Positions 18,188-26,718 of a DNA stretch of 64,000 nt are shown here, piece after piece (position 1 is the stretch's first letter; every line of letters begins with the position of its first letter). The notes beneath the pieces are model-generated. The model did not search any database, had not been told where the DNA came from, and worked only from the letters and a program-made list of their open reading frames with translations. The stretch is from contig AQSI01000001.1 of NCBI GenBank assembly GCA_000402655.1, forward strand, positions 1-64,000. The letters run 5' to 3'. The DNA is from Fidelibacterota bacterium SCGC AAA298-D23. Lineage in GTDB: Bacteria; Fidelibacterota; Marinisomatia; Marinisomatales; Marinisomataceae. The position numbers were made by a program, and so were the translations under genes.

Positions 18188-18793
18188 TTAAAAAATTTGG
18201 TTAAAATGAGTGATTAAACTCTTTTTAATATCGTTCATTCGTATTTTTTTTCCAAGTTCTTTATCCAATGAAGTCATTTTAACTCCTTGAATTCCACAAG
18301 AAATTATATTATCAAAATAACTAAGATCAGTATTTACATTAATTGCTAATCCATGCATTGTAACTCCACGAGTAACGTGAATACCAATGCTAGCTATTTT
18401 TTTATCTTGCACCCAAACACCAGTCTCTTCTTTTAGAATTTGAGGTTCAAGGTTATAATCAATTAAAATATTCGATATTAATTTTTCAATCATTGAAATA
18501 TAATTTTTCACTCCAATTTTCTTTTTTTTAAGATTGATAATTGGATATGCAACTAATTGTCCAGGACCGTGATATGTCACATCACCACCTCTTTGGGTTT
18601 GTATTATTTCACAAGTGCTATTTAATATATTGTTAGAGTTTGCATTTTTACCAAGCGTATATACATGATCATGCTCAACAAGAATCAAATAATTGTCAGT
18701 ATTATTTTTTAATACCTTGTTTCGTAAACTCTCTTGAATTTGAAGTGTATCTAAAAAATTTTTTCTTTTTAAATCTTGAACTTTGATGAGCAT
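18188..18793 (-). CDS. lipB: Octanoyl-[ACP]:protein N-octanoyltransferase
   Basis: Transfers octanoate from acyl carrier protein to lipoyl domains, the step before LipA. 201 residues. The signature GGDVTYHGPGQLVAYPI near residues 69-85 is intact, and IASIGIHVTRGVTMHGLAIN carries the catalytic lysine/cysteine region: the cysteine appears in ISCGIQG. It abuts lpd with no gap. Confidence 0.95.
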   Translation of the reverse strand: MLIKVQDLKRKNFLDTLQIQESLRNKVLKNNTDNYLILVEHDHVYTLGKNANSNNILNSTCEIIQTQRGGDVTYHGPGQLVAYPIINLKKKKIGVKNYISMIEKLISNILIDYNLEPQILKEETGVWVQDKKIASIGIHVTRGVTMHGLAINVNTDLSYFDNIISCGIQGVKMTSLDKELGKKIRMNDIKKSLITHFNQIF

Positions 18794-20092
18794 TTATCTT
18801 AACTGCATCAAAGTTTCAAAAATAGCTTCAGAAAAAGTAGGATGAGGATGAATTGAATCTAAAATATTTTCAACTGATAAATTATTGCTCATTGCTAGAC
18901 TAAACTCAGAAATCATTTCTGTAGCATTGGAACCAATAATATGAGCACCTAAAATTTGATTTCTATCTGATACGAGTATTTTAATAAATCCTTCTGTTGA
19001 ATCACTGGCCACTGCTTTACCATTTGCATTAAAAAATGATTTAACAACTTTGTAATCTATACCACGCTCATCTAAAATTTTTTGGCTTAATCCTATTGAT
19101 CCAATTTCTGGTTTTGAATAAGTACATGCAGGTACACAATCATAATCAATTTTTTTGGGACTAAGTTTTGCAATGTGTTCAACTACGTACAGACCTTCGG
19201 AACTTGATACATGAGCTAACCAAGGAGGACCTATTACATCGCCAACAGCATAAATATTATCTAAATTTGTCTTACCATTTTTATCAACAATAATGTGATT
19301 ATTTGAACCAATTTCAATTCCAATTTTTTTTAATCCAAACCCACTTGAGTTACCCTCAACTCCTATAGAAACTAATATATATTCATCGTCAATTTCAGTT
19401 GCCATTGTGTCAGTCTGAATATCCACTTTTTTTCTTTTTAATACTTTGTGCATCCATTGGGAAACTTCTACGTCTTCATTTGGTAAAATATTTTCTTTAG
19501 CCTCTAAAAGAGTAACCCTAGTGCCCAAAGCATTGAAAAAATAAGCAAACTCAACTCCTATTGCCCCCGCACCTATGATTGTCATACTTTCTGGCAATTT
19601 TTTAAGACTAAAGATTTCTTTTGCTGTCATCACATTTCCGCCAGAATGATCTATTGAATGCAAATGTTTTGCTTTCGAGCCTGTTGCAATAATGAAAGTA
19701 TCTCCATGGAGTGTATTACCATCAACTTCAATTGAATTTTTATCTATAAAAGTTGCAAAACCTGGAAAAAAATCTACACCCAACTTCCTAACTTGAAAAT
19801 GGAGTCCTTTAGATAACCTTTTTCTTGCTTGAATAGTTTTATTAATAATTTTTTCAAAATGAATTTTAGGCTTACCTACTTCTATACCATATGAATTTGC
19901 ATTATTTATTAATTCAAAAACTTCCGCATTTTTTAATAATGATTTAGTTGGAATACATCCCCAGTTCAAGCATACGCCGCCAAGATCATTGTCATCTACT
20001 ATTGCGACACTCATTCCAAGCTCAGCAGCTCTAAAGGCTGCTGTATATCCTCCCGGTCCACCACCTACAACTATTAATTGATATTTTTTCAA
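18794..20092 (-). CDS. lpd: Dihydrolipoyl dehydrogenase (E3)
   Basis: FAD-dependent reoxidation of dihydrolipoyl groups with NAD+. 432 residues, somewhat shorter than the usual 460-480. FAD motif GGGPGGYTAAFRA at the N-terminus, redox disulfide GGVCLNWGCIPTKS, NAD motif GAGAIGVEFA, FAD-binding YAVGDVIG, and the interface His/Glu pair in HPHPTFSEAI near the C-terminus. It heads the lpd-lipB-lipA set. No E1/E2 genes are in the window, and the 2-oxoglutarate step seems covered by KorAB, so it more likely serves pyruvate dehydrogenase or glycine cleavage; this is inference. Confidence 0.94.
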   Translation of the reverse strand: MKKYQLIVVGGGPGGYTAAFRAAELGMSVAIVDDNDLGGVCLNWGCIPTKSLLKNAEVFELINNANSYGIEVGKPKIHFEKIINKTIQARKRLSKGLHFQVRKLGVDFFPGFATFIDKNSIEVDGNTLHGDTFIIATGSKAKHLHSIDHSGGNVMTAKEIFSLKKLPESMTIIGAGAIGVEFAYFFNALGTRVTLLEAKENILPNEDVEVSQWMHKVLKRKKVDIQTDTMATEIDDEYILVSIGVEGNSSGFGLKKIGIEIGSNNHIIVDKNGKTNLDNIYAVGDVIGPPWLAHVSSSEGLYVVEHIAKLSPKKIDYDCVPACTYSKPEIGSIGLSQKILDERGIDYKVVKSFFNANGKAVASDSTEGFIKILVSDRNQILGAHIIGSNATEMISEFSLAMSNNLSVENILDSIHPHPTFSEAIFETLMQLR

Positions 20093-20098
20093 AAAAAC

Positions 20099-20674
20099 CT
20101 AAATGTTATTCATTTCTATTAGTTTAAGAAATTCATTTCTTGTTGATTCTTTTTCTCTAAAAATACCCAACATCGAACTACTTGTTGCGATGCTATTTTG
20201 TTTTTGAACGCCTCTGCTGAGCATACAGAAGTGTTTACCTTCAAGAACAACTGCAACACCACGAGGATTTAATACTTCCTGAAGACATTGTGCAATTTGA
20301 TTTGTTAAACGTTCCTGGACTTGAAGTCTTTGAGAAAAAAGATCTGTAATTCTTGCAAGTTTAGAAAGTCCAATGATTTTACCATCTGGGATGTATCCTA
20401 TATGTGCTTTACCATAAAAGGGAATCATATGATGTTCGCAGAGACTGTAAAACTCAATATTTTTAACAATGACCATATCTTTAGATTCACCTTCAAAAAT
20501 TGCGTTATTAATCAGCTCATCAAGATTCTCATTGTAACCCTTTGTTAAAAACTCCCATGCCTTTGCTACTCTTTTTGGTGTATTTAATAATCCCTCCCTT
20601 GATGGATCTTCGCCTAAAAGTTCTAACAAATTTTTTGTATTCATTTCTAATTTTTTACGCTTTTCGTCGTTCAT
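20099..20674 (-). CDS. folE: GTP cyclohydrolase I
   Basis: Converts GTP to 7,8-dihydroneopterin triphosphate, the entry to folate, queuosine and pterins. 191 residues. The zinc and catalytic region SLCEHHMIPFYGKAHIGY and the second zinc cysteine in HFCMLSRGVQ are intact, as is GLSKLARI. The ATG overlaps the stop of the YhhQ-like gene (ATGA). Its neighbours QueD-like and YhhQ-like tie it to pterin or queuosine chemistry. Confidence 0.96.
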   Translation of the reverse strand: MNDEKRKKLEMNTKNLLELLGEDPSREGLLNTPKRVAKAWEFLTKGYNENLDELINNAIFEGESKDMVIVKNIEFYSLCEHHMIPFYGKAHIGYIPDGKIIGLSKLARITDLFSQRLQVQERLTNQIAQCLQEVLNPRGVAVVLEGKHFCMLSRGVQKQNSIATSSSMLGIFREKESTRNEFLKLIEMNNI

Positions 20675-21351
20675 TTTTCCTCCAAGTAACTTGCTGGTCT
20701 AATTTTATCTTTTAAGACCCACAATAAAAAATATATAATAGGTGTATCAACTGCTGCAACTATCACTTTAAATAACCAACCCATTAGTAATAAACTTCCA
20801 AATCTCTCCCAACCAATTGCTCCAGCTGAACAAAGAATTAATAAAACCATTGAAGTATCGACCAACTGTGAAAACATTGTTGAGGCATTATTCCTTAACC
20901 ATAAATGTTTGCCTTTGGTTAGTCTTTTCCAGAAATGAAATATTCGTACATCAATAAACTGAGCAGTTAAATAAGCCATCATAGATGCTAGAAATGCAGG
21001 TGCGGACAATCCAAAAACTTTATTAAATGTTGCTGAGTCAACTGGCGACCAATCAGCTGCAGTAGCATTCATAGATATAAAAATTAATAACGTTGTAAAA
21101 ATACTTGCACAAAAACCTGAAATAACAACTTGGTTTGCTCTTTTCTTTCCATAAAGCTCTGATATAAGGTCTGTAACCAAAAAGGTAATGGGGTATGCAA
21201 TAATACCCACGGATAGCTCAAAAGTTAAACCCAAAAAGTTCCATGTGAAGAATTTTTGAAATATCAAATTACAAGCAACTAATGAGGCAATAAATATTCC
21301 GGTAAATATTAAATATAGTCTTTCTTGAAAATCATTCATCAATTGGTCCAT
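20671..21351 (-). CDS. Queuosine-precursor transporter (YhhQ / VUT family)
   Basis: 226 residues with about six membrane helices. Features typical of the family: SVGIIAYPITFLVTDLISELYGKKRAN, split across helices, and the LTAQFIDVRIFHFWKRLTKG loop, then LRNNASTMFSQLVDT. E. coli YhhQ imports preQ0/preQ1. The start is 21351 or the ATG four codons later (21339); both overlap the upstream QueD-like gene. Placement between QueD-like and FolE supports a role in queuosine salvage. Confidence 0.88.
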   Translation of the reverse strand: MDQLMNDFQERLYLIFTGIFIASLVACNLIFQKFFTWNFLGLTFELSVGIIAYPITFLVTDLISELYGKKRANQVVISGFCASIFTTLLIFISMNATAADWSPVDSATFNKVFGLSAPAFLASMMAYLTAQFIDVRIFHFWKRLTKGKHLWLRNNASTMFSQLVDTSMVLLILCSAGAIGWERFGSLLLMGWLFKVIVAAVDTPIIYFLLWVLKDKIRPASYLEEK

Positions 21352-21757
21352 AGTAATCTGTATAAATTGTTGGTGTTTCTTCTATACGAATTCTATGCAG
21401 AGTACACCCCTCAAGACGTTTTGTAATTTCTTCCCAGATGAAGGTTACCAAAACTTCTGTTGAAGGCTGTTTTCCTTTAAACCAAGGAATATCTTTATCA
21501 AACTGGGAATGATCTAAAACATCGACAACATGTGTATTTACAATTTTCTTTAGATGACCTAAATCAACAAGAAATCCTGAATCAGGATTAACTTTTCCAG
21601 TTACTGTTACATGTAGAGTATAATTATGTCCATGTACTCTAGTATCTTTTCCAAAAACATCCCAATTTTCCTGTTCGGTCCATTTTTCATTTCCGTACTG
21701 ATGCGCAGCACAAAATGAAAATACTTTTGTTAAATAAGTTGTGTTTTTTGAATTCAT
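21332..21757 (-). CDS. 6-pyruvoyl/6-carboxy-tetrahydropterin synthase family protein (QueD-like), atypical active site
   Basis: 141 residues of the PTPS/QueD fold. Zinc histidines are seen in FCAAHQYG and HGHNY, the DLGHLKK and LDHSQFDKDIPWF blocks follow, and PSTEVL and EETPT complete the substrate pocket. The usual catalytic cysteine, four residues before HGH (FGKC in animal PTPS), is an aspartate here (FGKD-TRV-HGH). The enzyme may therefore not be a standard QueD; it could be a folate-branch PTPS variant or use another residue, such as the cysteine just before the first zinc histidine. Its neighbours are FolE and a queuosine-precursor transporter. Confidence 0.85.
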   Translation of the reverse strand: MNSKNTTYLTKVFSFCAAHQYGNEKWTEQENWDVFGKDTRVHGHNYTLHVTVTGKVNPDSGFLVDLGHLKKIVNTHVVDVLDHSQFDKDIPWFKGKQPSTEVLVTFIWEEITKRLEGCTLHRIRIEETPTIYTDYYGPIDE

Positions 21758-21769
21758 AGATATAATAAT

Positions 21770-22405
21770 TTATTTAAATAATGACCTTCTTCCAACAATA
21801 GTTGTAATTGGACAATTATTAGGATTAAAATTTTTAGCGGGACAATATTCTCTACCATAAAAAATAATTTGTAAATGCAACTTGCTCCATCGAACTTTTG
21901 GGAATAACCTTTTAGCATCTTTTTCAGTTTGAACAACACTCTTTCCACTAGAAAGTCCCCATCTATACATACAACGGTGAACATGGGTATCAACGGCAAA
22001 AGCAGGATATCCAAATGCTTGGGACATTACAACTGAAGCTGTTTTATGTCCAACACCTGGAAGTTGTTCAAGTTCTTCAAAATTTTTAGGTACTTTCCCT
22101 TTATGAGATTCTATTATCATCTTTGACAATTTTAGGATATTTGAAGCTTTAGCAGGTCCCAAACCACATGGTTTAATGATTTGATATAAATCTTCATATG
22201 AAAGTTGTAACATTTTTTTTGGGGTATTAGCAATTTTAAATAAATTTGGAGTAACCTTATTGACAGACTTATCAGTTGAGTTAGCAGAAAGTAAAACAGC
22301 AATCAACAAAGTAAAGTTGCTTGAATGGTTTAAAGGAGGTTCTACTGTTGGGTAAAGTTCATCAAGTTTTTCAATGATGAATTTTACTTTATCATTTTTT
22401 AGCAT
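21770..22405 (-). CDS. nth: Endonuclease III-like DNA glycosylase, degenerate Fe-S site
   Basis: Base-excision repair glycosylase/AP lyase for oxidised pyrimidines. 211 residues. Helix-hairpin-helix LPGVGHKTASVV carries the catalytic lysine, and AFAVDTHVHR holds the aspartate. The C-terminal [4Fe-4S] loop normally has four cysteines (C-x6-C-x2-C-x5-C); only two remain here, in YGREYC and NNCPI. The cluster is probably absent, a variation I recall from some Bacteroidota homologues. The gene lies between citrate synthase and the QueD-like gene, 3 and 12 bases away. Confidence 0.92.
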   Translation of the reverse strand: MLKNDKVKFIIEKLDELYPTVEPPLNHSSNFTLLIAVLLSANSTDKSVNKVTPNLFKIANTPKKMLQLSYEDLYQIIKPCGLGPAKASNILKLSKMIIESHKGKVPKNFEELEQLPGVGHKTASVVMSQAFGYPAFAVDTHVHRCMYRWGLSSGKSVVQTEKDAKRLFPKVRWSKLHLQIIFYGREYCPAKNFNPNNCPITTIVGRRSLFK

Positions 22406-22408
22406 TAA

Positions 22409-23674
22409 TTATAGCTCTTTTAATGCCTCATATGTCAAAGACTTCGGTCGAGTCAATGGCATTCCCATTGCTCTAGATAAAACCATTTGAGATACAATCC
22501 CAAGAGATCTTGACATACTAAATAGGACAGTATAGAACTGAAATTCTTTAATACCATAATGATATAAAAGTGAACCAGAAGCTGCATCAACATTTGGCCA
22601 CGGATTTCTTGCCTTTCCATGCTCTTTAAGAACATCAGGAACAATATCAAATAATTTAGAAACTACATCAAACACTTCACTTCCTTTTATGTGCTCTTTA
22701 CCAAAATTCATAAAAGCAGTAAATCTTGGATCTGGACATCTCAATACAGCATGTCCGTATCCTGGAATGACTTTACCAGAATTTAATCTATCCCATGAAA
22801 ATTCTTTTAACTGCTCATCAGATGGTACGCCATTGTAATGCTCAATAATATCTAAAACGAACTTTAAATTATTTTGATTTGCCAAACCATGTAAAGGACC
22901 AGCAAGGCCGTTCAAACCTGCAGATAATGAATAGTACGGATCTGACAAAGCTGAATTAACTGTCAACGCACTAAAAGTACTAACATTTCCACCTTCATGA
23001 TCGCAATGAAGCATCAAATATAATTGCATCATTTTTAACATATCATTGGAATAATCCAAGCCCATCATTTGTAAGAAATTTTCAGACCAATCAACTGAGT
23101 CACCTGCTTCTAATCTATCTCCCTTTTCAAATCTTAATCTATAAACAGCAGCACCAATAGCTGGCAATTTTGCAATTATATTCAAACCATCCTCAAGAGT
23201 ACTTTCCCAATAATCACCCTTTGAAACAACTAAGTCATAGGCTTCAGCAAATTTGCTTTCTTTTTGCATTGATAAAATTGCTGTGTTAAACATCGCCATT
23301 GGATGAGAATCTTTTGGCATTCCTGAAAGAACTTTCCATACATAGTCTGGAACAACACTTCTCTCTTTTAACTCATGCTGTAAGTCAAGTAGTTCTTCTT
23401 CATTTGGAAGCTCACCAATTAATAACAAATAAAGAATTTCTTCTGGTTTTAAATCGACTAAATCGAGAATGTGTTTGCCTCTAACGTGGAGCCCAGCATC
23501 AGCAGTAACTGAAGAAGTATCACAAATCATACCTTTAACACCTTTCATACCTGAATAGGCTGTATTAATGGTAACAGTGCTAGTTACTTGATCGCCTTTT
23601 TCATCAAGGAGTTGACGATAATTATATCTCCAATCTGGAATTTTTTTAGATAAGTGTTCTTTAAGTTTCCCCAT
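22409..23674 (-). CDS. Citrate synthase, mitochondrial-like type
   Basis: Condenses oxaloacetate and acetyl-CoA. 421 residues. The catalytic histidines and aspartate are in LHCDHEGGNVS, GLAGPLHGLANQ and VPGYGHAVLRCPDPR, and KARNPWPNVDAASG is present. These blocks match the mitochondrial form far better than the E. coli GltA or the Bacillus forms. Eukaryote-like bacterial citrate synthases are known, for example in Geobacter. The surrounding run encodes lipoate enzymes; fumarase and a 2-oxoacid ferredoxin oxidoreductase are at 50-54 kb. Confidence 0.95.
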   Translation of the reverse strand: MGKLKEHLSKKIPDWRYNYRQLLDEKGDQVTSTVTINTAYSGMKGVKGMICDTSSVTADAGLHVRGKHILDLVDLKPEEILYLLLIGELPNEEELLDLQHELKERSVVPDYVWKVLSGMPKDSHPMAMFNTAILSMQKESKFAEAYDLVVSKGDYWESTLEDGLNIIAKLPAIGAAVYRLRFEKGDRLEAGDSVDWSENFLQMMGLDYSNDMLKMMQLYLMLHCDHEGGNVSTFSALTVNSALSDPYYSLSAGLNGLAGPLHGLANQNNLKFVLDIIEHYNGVPSDEQLKEFSWDRLNSGKVIPGYGHAVLRCPDPRFTAFMNFGKEHIKGSEVFDVVSKLFDIVPDVLKEHGKARNPWPNVDAASGSLLYHYGIKEFQFYTVLFSMSRSLGIVSQMVLSRAMGMPLTRPKSLTYEALKEL

Positions 23675-23687
23675 TACTTATGATAAT

Positions 23688-25523
23688 TTAAGTTTGAAAT
23701 TGCATTTTGTGTAATTGTTTATATAGTCCATCAACATTTATCAGATCATCATGTTTTCCTTCTTGGACAATTTGTCCATTTTCTAAAACTAAAATCTTAT
23801 TAGCATTATGTACTGTTGAAAGTCTATGAGCAATAACAAATACTGTTCTTTCACTCATTAAATTTTCAATAGCTGATTGAACATGCTTTTCAGATTCACT
23901 ATCTAGTGACGAAGTAGCTTCATCTAATATTAGAATAGGAGGATTTTTAACAATTGCTCTTGCAATAGCAATTCTTTGCTTTTGTCCACCTGACAATGAT
24001 ACACCTCTTTCACCTATGATAGTATTGTATCCATCGGGTAACTTTTTAATAAATTCATGTGCATTAGCAGCTTTTGATGCATCCTTGATTTCATCATCAG
24101 AGATATTTTCTACACCATAAGATATATTTGCTTTGACAGTATCATCAAAAAGAAATGTCTCCTGAGTTACAATTCCCATTAAAGATCTTAAAGATTTTAA
24201 CTCCAAGTCTTTAATGTCCTTTCCATCAATTTTAATTGAACCACTCAGAGTGTCATAAAATCTTGGAATTAAATCAACCAATGTTGATTTTCCAGCTCCA
24301 CTAGGACCAACTAAAGCAAAAATCTCACCCTTATTTATTTTAAAATTAATATTATTTAAAACTTTTTCATCTTTATTACCATAGGTAAAAGAAACATCGT
24401 TGAAGGATAATGAACTATTTAAGTCTTTGACTTTAAAAGCATTATCAACATCCTGAATGTCAGATTTAATATCCATGATTGCAAATACTCTATCAGCAGA
24501 AGCGAGTCCATTTTGCAATTCATTTACGACATTAGTTAAATTTTTTAGCGGCTGAAATAAACTAAAGAGTAGAAGAATAAATCTTAAAAAATCTTCTGAG
24601 CTTATTGATTCAATAACCAATACATCTCTTGCACCTACCCAAAGTAATAAAGCCGCAATTGTTGCACCAAAAGTTTCAGAAACAGGTGAAGAAACAAATC
24701 TTAGTCTGTCTCTTCTGATCATTAATTTATAGTACTTCTGAGTTTCTTTAGCAAATCTATTTATTTCAAAACCTTTAGTTGCAAAAGCCTTAACAATTCT
24801 CATTGAACCAATTGTTTCAGCAATCATAGAAGTCATTCCTGCTAATTGAGCCTGGCTTCTTGCAGACCTTCTTCGAATGCTATGAGATATACCAAAAATT
24901 ATTATACCACTTACTGGAATAATTAAAAGTGCAATTAAAGCCAGTTTAGTACTTACTATGAATAACAAACTCATCAAAATGATAATATTAATTGGTTCAA
25001 CAAATAATTTTTGAAACATAATAGATAGTGAGTTTCTCATATTATCAATATCATTAACCAGAACAGCAGTTAATTCTCCAGATTTATTTTTATTAAAATA
25101 AGATAAAGAAAGATAATGGAAGTGACTGTAAAGCTTATTTCTCAAATCGCGTATTAATCGATATTGAACAATTGAAAGAGTAATATTTTTTATATATAGC
25201 GATATATTTTTTGCCGAAAAAACTACAATAAGAGCAACACATACTGCTGAGACTGTACTTATGGCTGTATCTCTTAAAAGTAAGCTATTTGAAAATAGCT
25301 TCAGTCTATCATTCATTGTTAATTCACTTAAACTTACAAGGCGCTGATTTTCAACCAGCATTTCATTGAAATCAATTAAGATATTATTTATCATTGTAGC
25401 GGTAATCCAAATAGATGCACTATTGAAAATAACAAAGAAAAAAGCTGCTGAAGTTGACAGAAGAAGAAATGGCCAATGAGCCAATACAAATCTAAATAAT
25501 CTTTTTAGTGATGATTCTTTCAT
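23688..25523 (-). CDS. ABC exporter with fused membrane and ATPase domains (MsbA-like)
   Basis: 611 residues: six membrane helices in the first 330 or so, then an ATPase domain with Walker A GPSGAGKST near residue 411, Q-loop QETFLFD, signature SLSGGQKQR, Walker B ILILDEATSSLDS and switch IAHRLST. The half-transporter would work as a homodimer. Lipid A-core flipping is one possible role in a diderm, but multidrug exporters look alike and the substrate cannot be fixed from sequence. It is 13 bases upstream of citrate synthase. Confidence 0.92.
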   Translation of the reverse strand: MKESSLKRLFRFVLAHWPFLLLSTSAAFFFVIFNSASIWITATMINNILIDFNEMLVENQRLVSLSELTMNDRLKLFSNSLLLRDTAISTVSAVCVALIVVFSAKNISLYIKNITLSIVQYRLIRDLRNKLYSHFHYLSLSYFNKNKSGELTAVLVNDIDNMRNSLSIMFQKLFVEPINIIILMSLLFIVSTKLALIALLIIPVSGIIIFGISHSIRRRSARSQAQLAGMTSMIAETIGSMRIVKAFATKGFEINRFAKETQKYYKLMIRRDRLRFVSSPVSETFGATIAALLLWVGARDVLVIESISSEDFLRFILLLFSLFQPLKNLTNVVNELQNGLASADRVFAIMDIKSDIQDVDNAFKVKDLNSSLSFNDVSFTYGNKDEKVLNNINFKINKGEIFALVGPSGAGKSTLVDLIPRFYDTLSGSIKIDGKDIKDLELKSLRSLMGIVTQETFLFDDTVKANISYGVENISDDEIKDASKAANAHEFIKKLPDGYNTIIGERGVSLSGGQKQRIAIARAIVKNPPILILDEATSSLDSESEKHVQSAIENLMSERTVFVIAHRLSTVHNANKILVLENGQIVQEGKHDDLINVDGLYKQLHKMQFQT

Positions 25524-25528
25524 AAGAT

Positions 25529-25945
25529 TTACTTATAAACCATTTTTGAATGAAGAATGTCAGCTTCTAAGAACTGATCACCCAACACTTCAAATCCTAG
25601 TTTTGCATAAAAATCTACTACTGCTTCTTGTGCATGTAAATATATGGTTTTATTAGAAGAAATTTGAGATAAAATGAAATTTACAATCTGTTTACCGATA
25701 CCCATACCTCTGAATTCATGCAATACTGCAAATCGTTCTAACTTTACGCCAAAGCTAGTTTCTCTCCATCTACCTGTTGCAACAGGCAAATCATTATGAT
25801 AGCAAATAACATGATGAGATTCATCTTCATATTCGATTTCAATATCTATTGGAACATTTTGCTCTTCAACAAAAACCAATTTTCTGATATTGAGTATCTC
25901 TTCATATTCTTTATTAGTATTTACTAATTGTATTTTTAAATTCAT
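25529..25945 (-). CDS. GNAT-family N-acetyltransferase
   Basis: 138 residues. Acetyl-CoA binding is marked by LERFAVLHEFRGMGIGKQIVNF, split around the RGMGIG loop, and by a C-terminal AVDFYAKLGFEV-type helix (seen as VVDFYAKLGFEV). The N-terminal RKLVFVEEQNVP pattern is typical of the YjcF/ElaA-type GNATs. The acceptor is unknown. It is the first gene of the ten-gene leftward run to lipA. Confidence 0.88.
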   Translation of the reverse strand: MNLKIQLVNTNKEYEEILNIRKLVFVEEQNVPIDIEIEYEDESHHVICYHNDLPVATGRWRETSFGVKLERFAVLHEFRGMGIGKQIVNFILSQISSNKTIYLHAQEAVVDFYAKLGFEVLGDQFLEADILHSKMVYK

Positions 25946-25968
25946 TTTAACAATTTGGACAATATATA

Positions 25969-26718
25969 ATGTTTAATCGTACACTAACAACAATTCTTGG
26001 AATTATTTGCTTACTAACATTTTCACTATCAGAAGATAAATTTTCTTCTTTCAGAGAACTAAAAAAGATATCAAATGGGATGTCAATTATTCATTCTAGC
26101 GATAGCAAGGTAGGGATTATTGCAATTCATGGATTTTATCCTGCATATTGGGTTGGCATTCATCATGAATGGGTTCAACCATTTAATTATTTAGTAGAAA
26201 ATGGTATTAATACTTTTTTTTACAAATATGATTGGAATGACTGCCCAAGTAGTGTTGCTGTAGACTTTAATAAAGAGCTAAATGACTTAATAAATAAATA
26301 TCCTAATATTGATCAATGGCAGGTTGTTGGACATAGTATGGGTGGTACAGTAGTATTATTTTCAATCCTGAATTCAAAATTAAATGAAAACATAGTTTAT
26401 AATATCGTTGCTACTGCATTACATATGGATATTGATAAAGTTCCTATGAGCACAAGAATGTCTATAGAAAAAAGATTTAAAAAATGTCCGGATAATTTAA
26501 ATAGTTTTGATGAGGTATTTTCAAAAGGATTTAAAAATAAATTAGTTCAATGGAGAAATATTAAAGAATTTGACTCTCAGTTTAAGAAGTATGATTTTGA
26601 TCCTTATGATAAAGAAATTAAAAATTCAATTGTTGTTCAATTTCCTGATAGCTTAAACGGTGAACGTGTAGGCCATACTTCGAGCTTATATTTTGCAATT
26701 TTAGAAATTGTCAACTAA
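25969..26718 (+). CDS. Exported alpha/beta-hydrolase
   Basis: 249 residues with a signal peptide (about 20 residues, ending LTFSLS). The hydrolase core is visible: IIAIHGFYPAYW (oxyanion strand), VVGHSMGGT with the nucleophilic serine near residue 125, and a late histidine in ERVGHTSS. It is probably an esterase or lipase in the periplasm; the substrate is unknown. The start lies 23 bases from the divergent GNAT gene, and the 3' end overlaps xthA by 18 bases. Confidence 0.78.
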   Translation: MFNRTLTTILGIICLLTFSLSEDKFSSFRELKKISNGMSIIHSSDSKVGIIAIHGFYPAYWVGIHHEWVQPFNYLVENGINTFFYKYDWNDCPSSVAVDFNKELNDLINKYPNIDQWQVVGHSMGGTVVLFSILNSKLNENIVYNIVATALHMDIDKVPMSTRMSIEKRFKKCPDNLNSFDEVFSKGFKNKLVQWRNIKEFDSQFKKYDFDPYDKEIKNSIVVQFPDSLNGERVGHTSSLYFAILEIVN

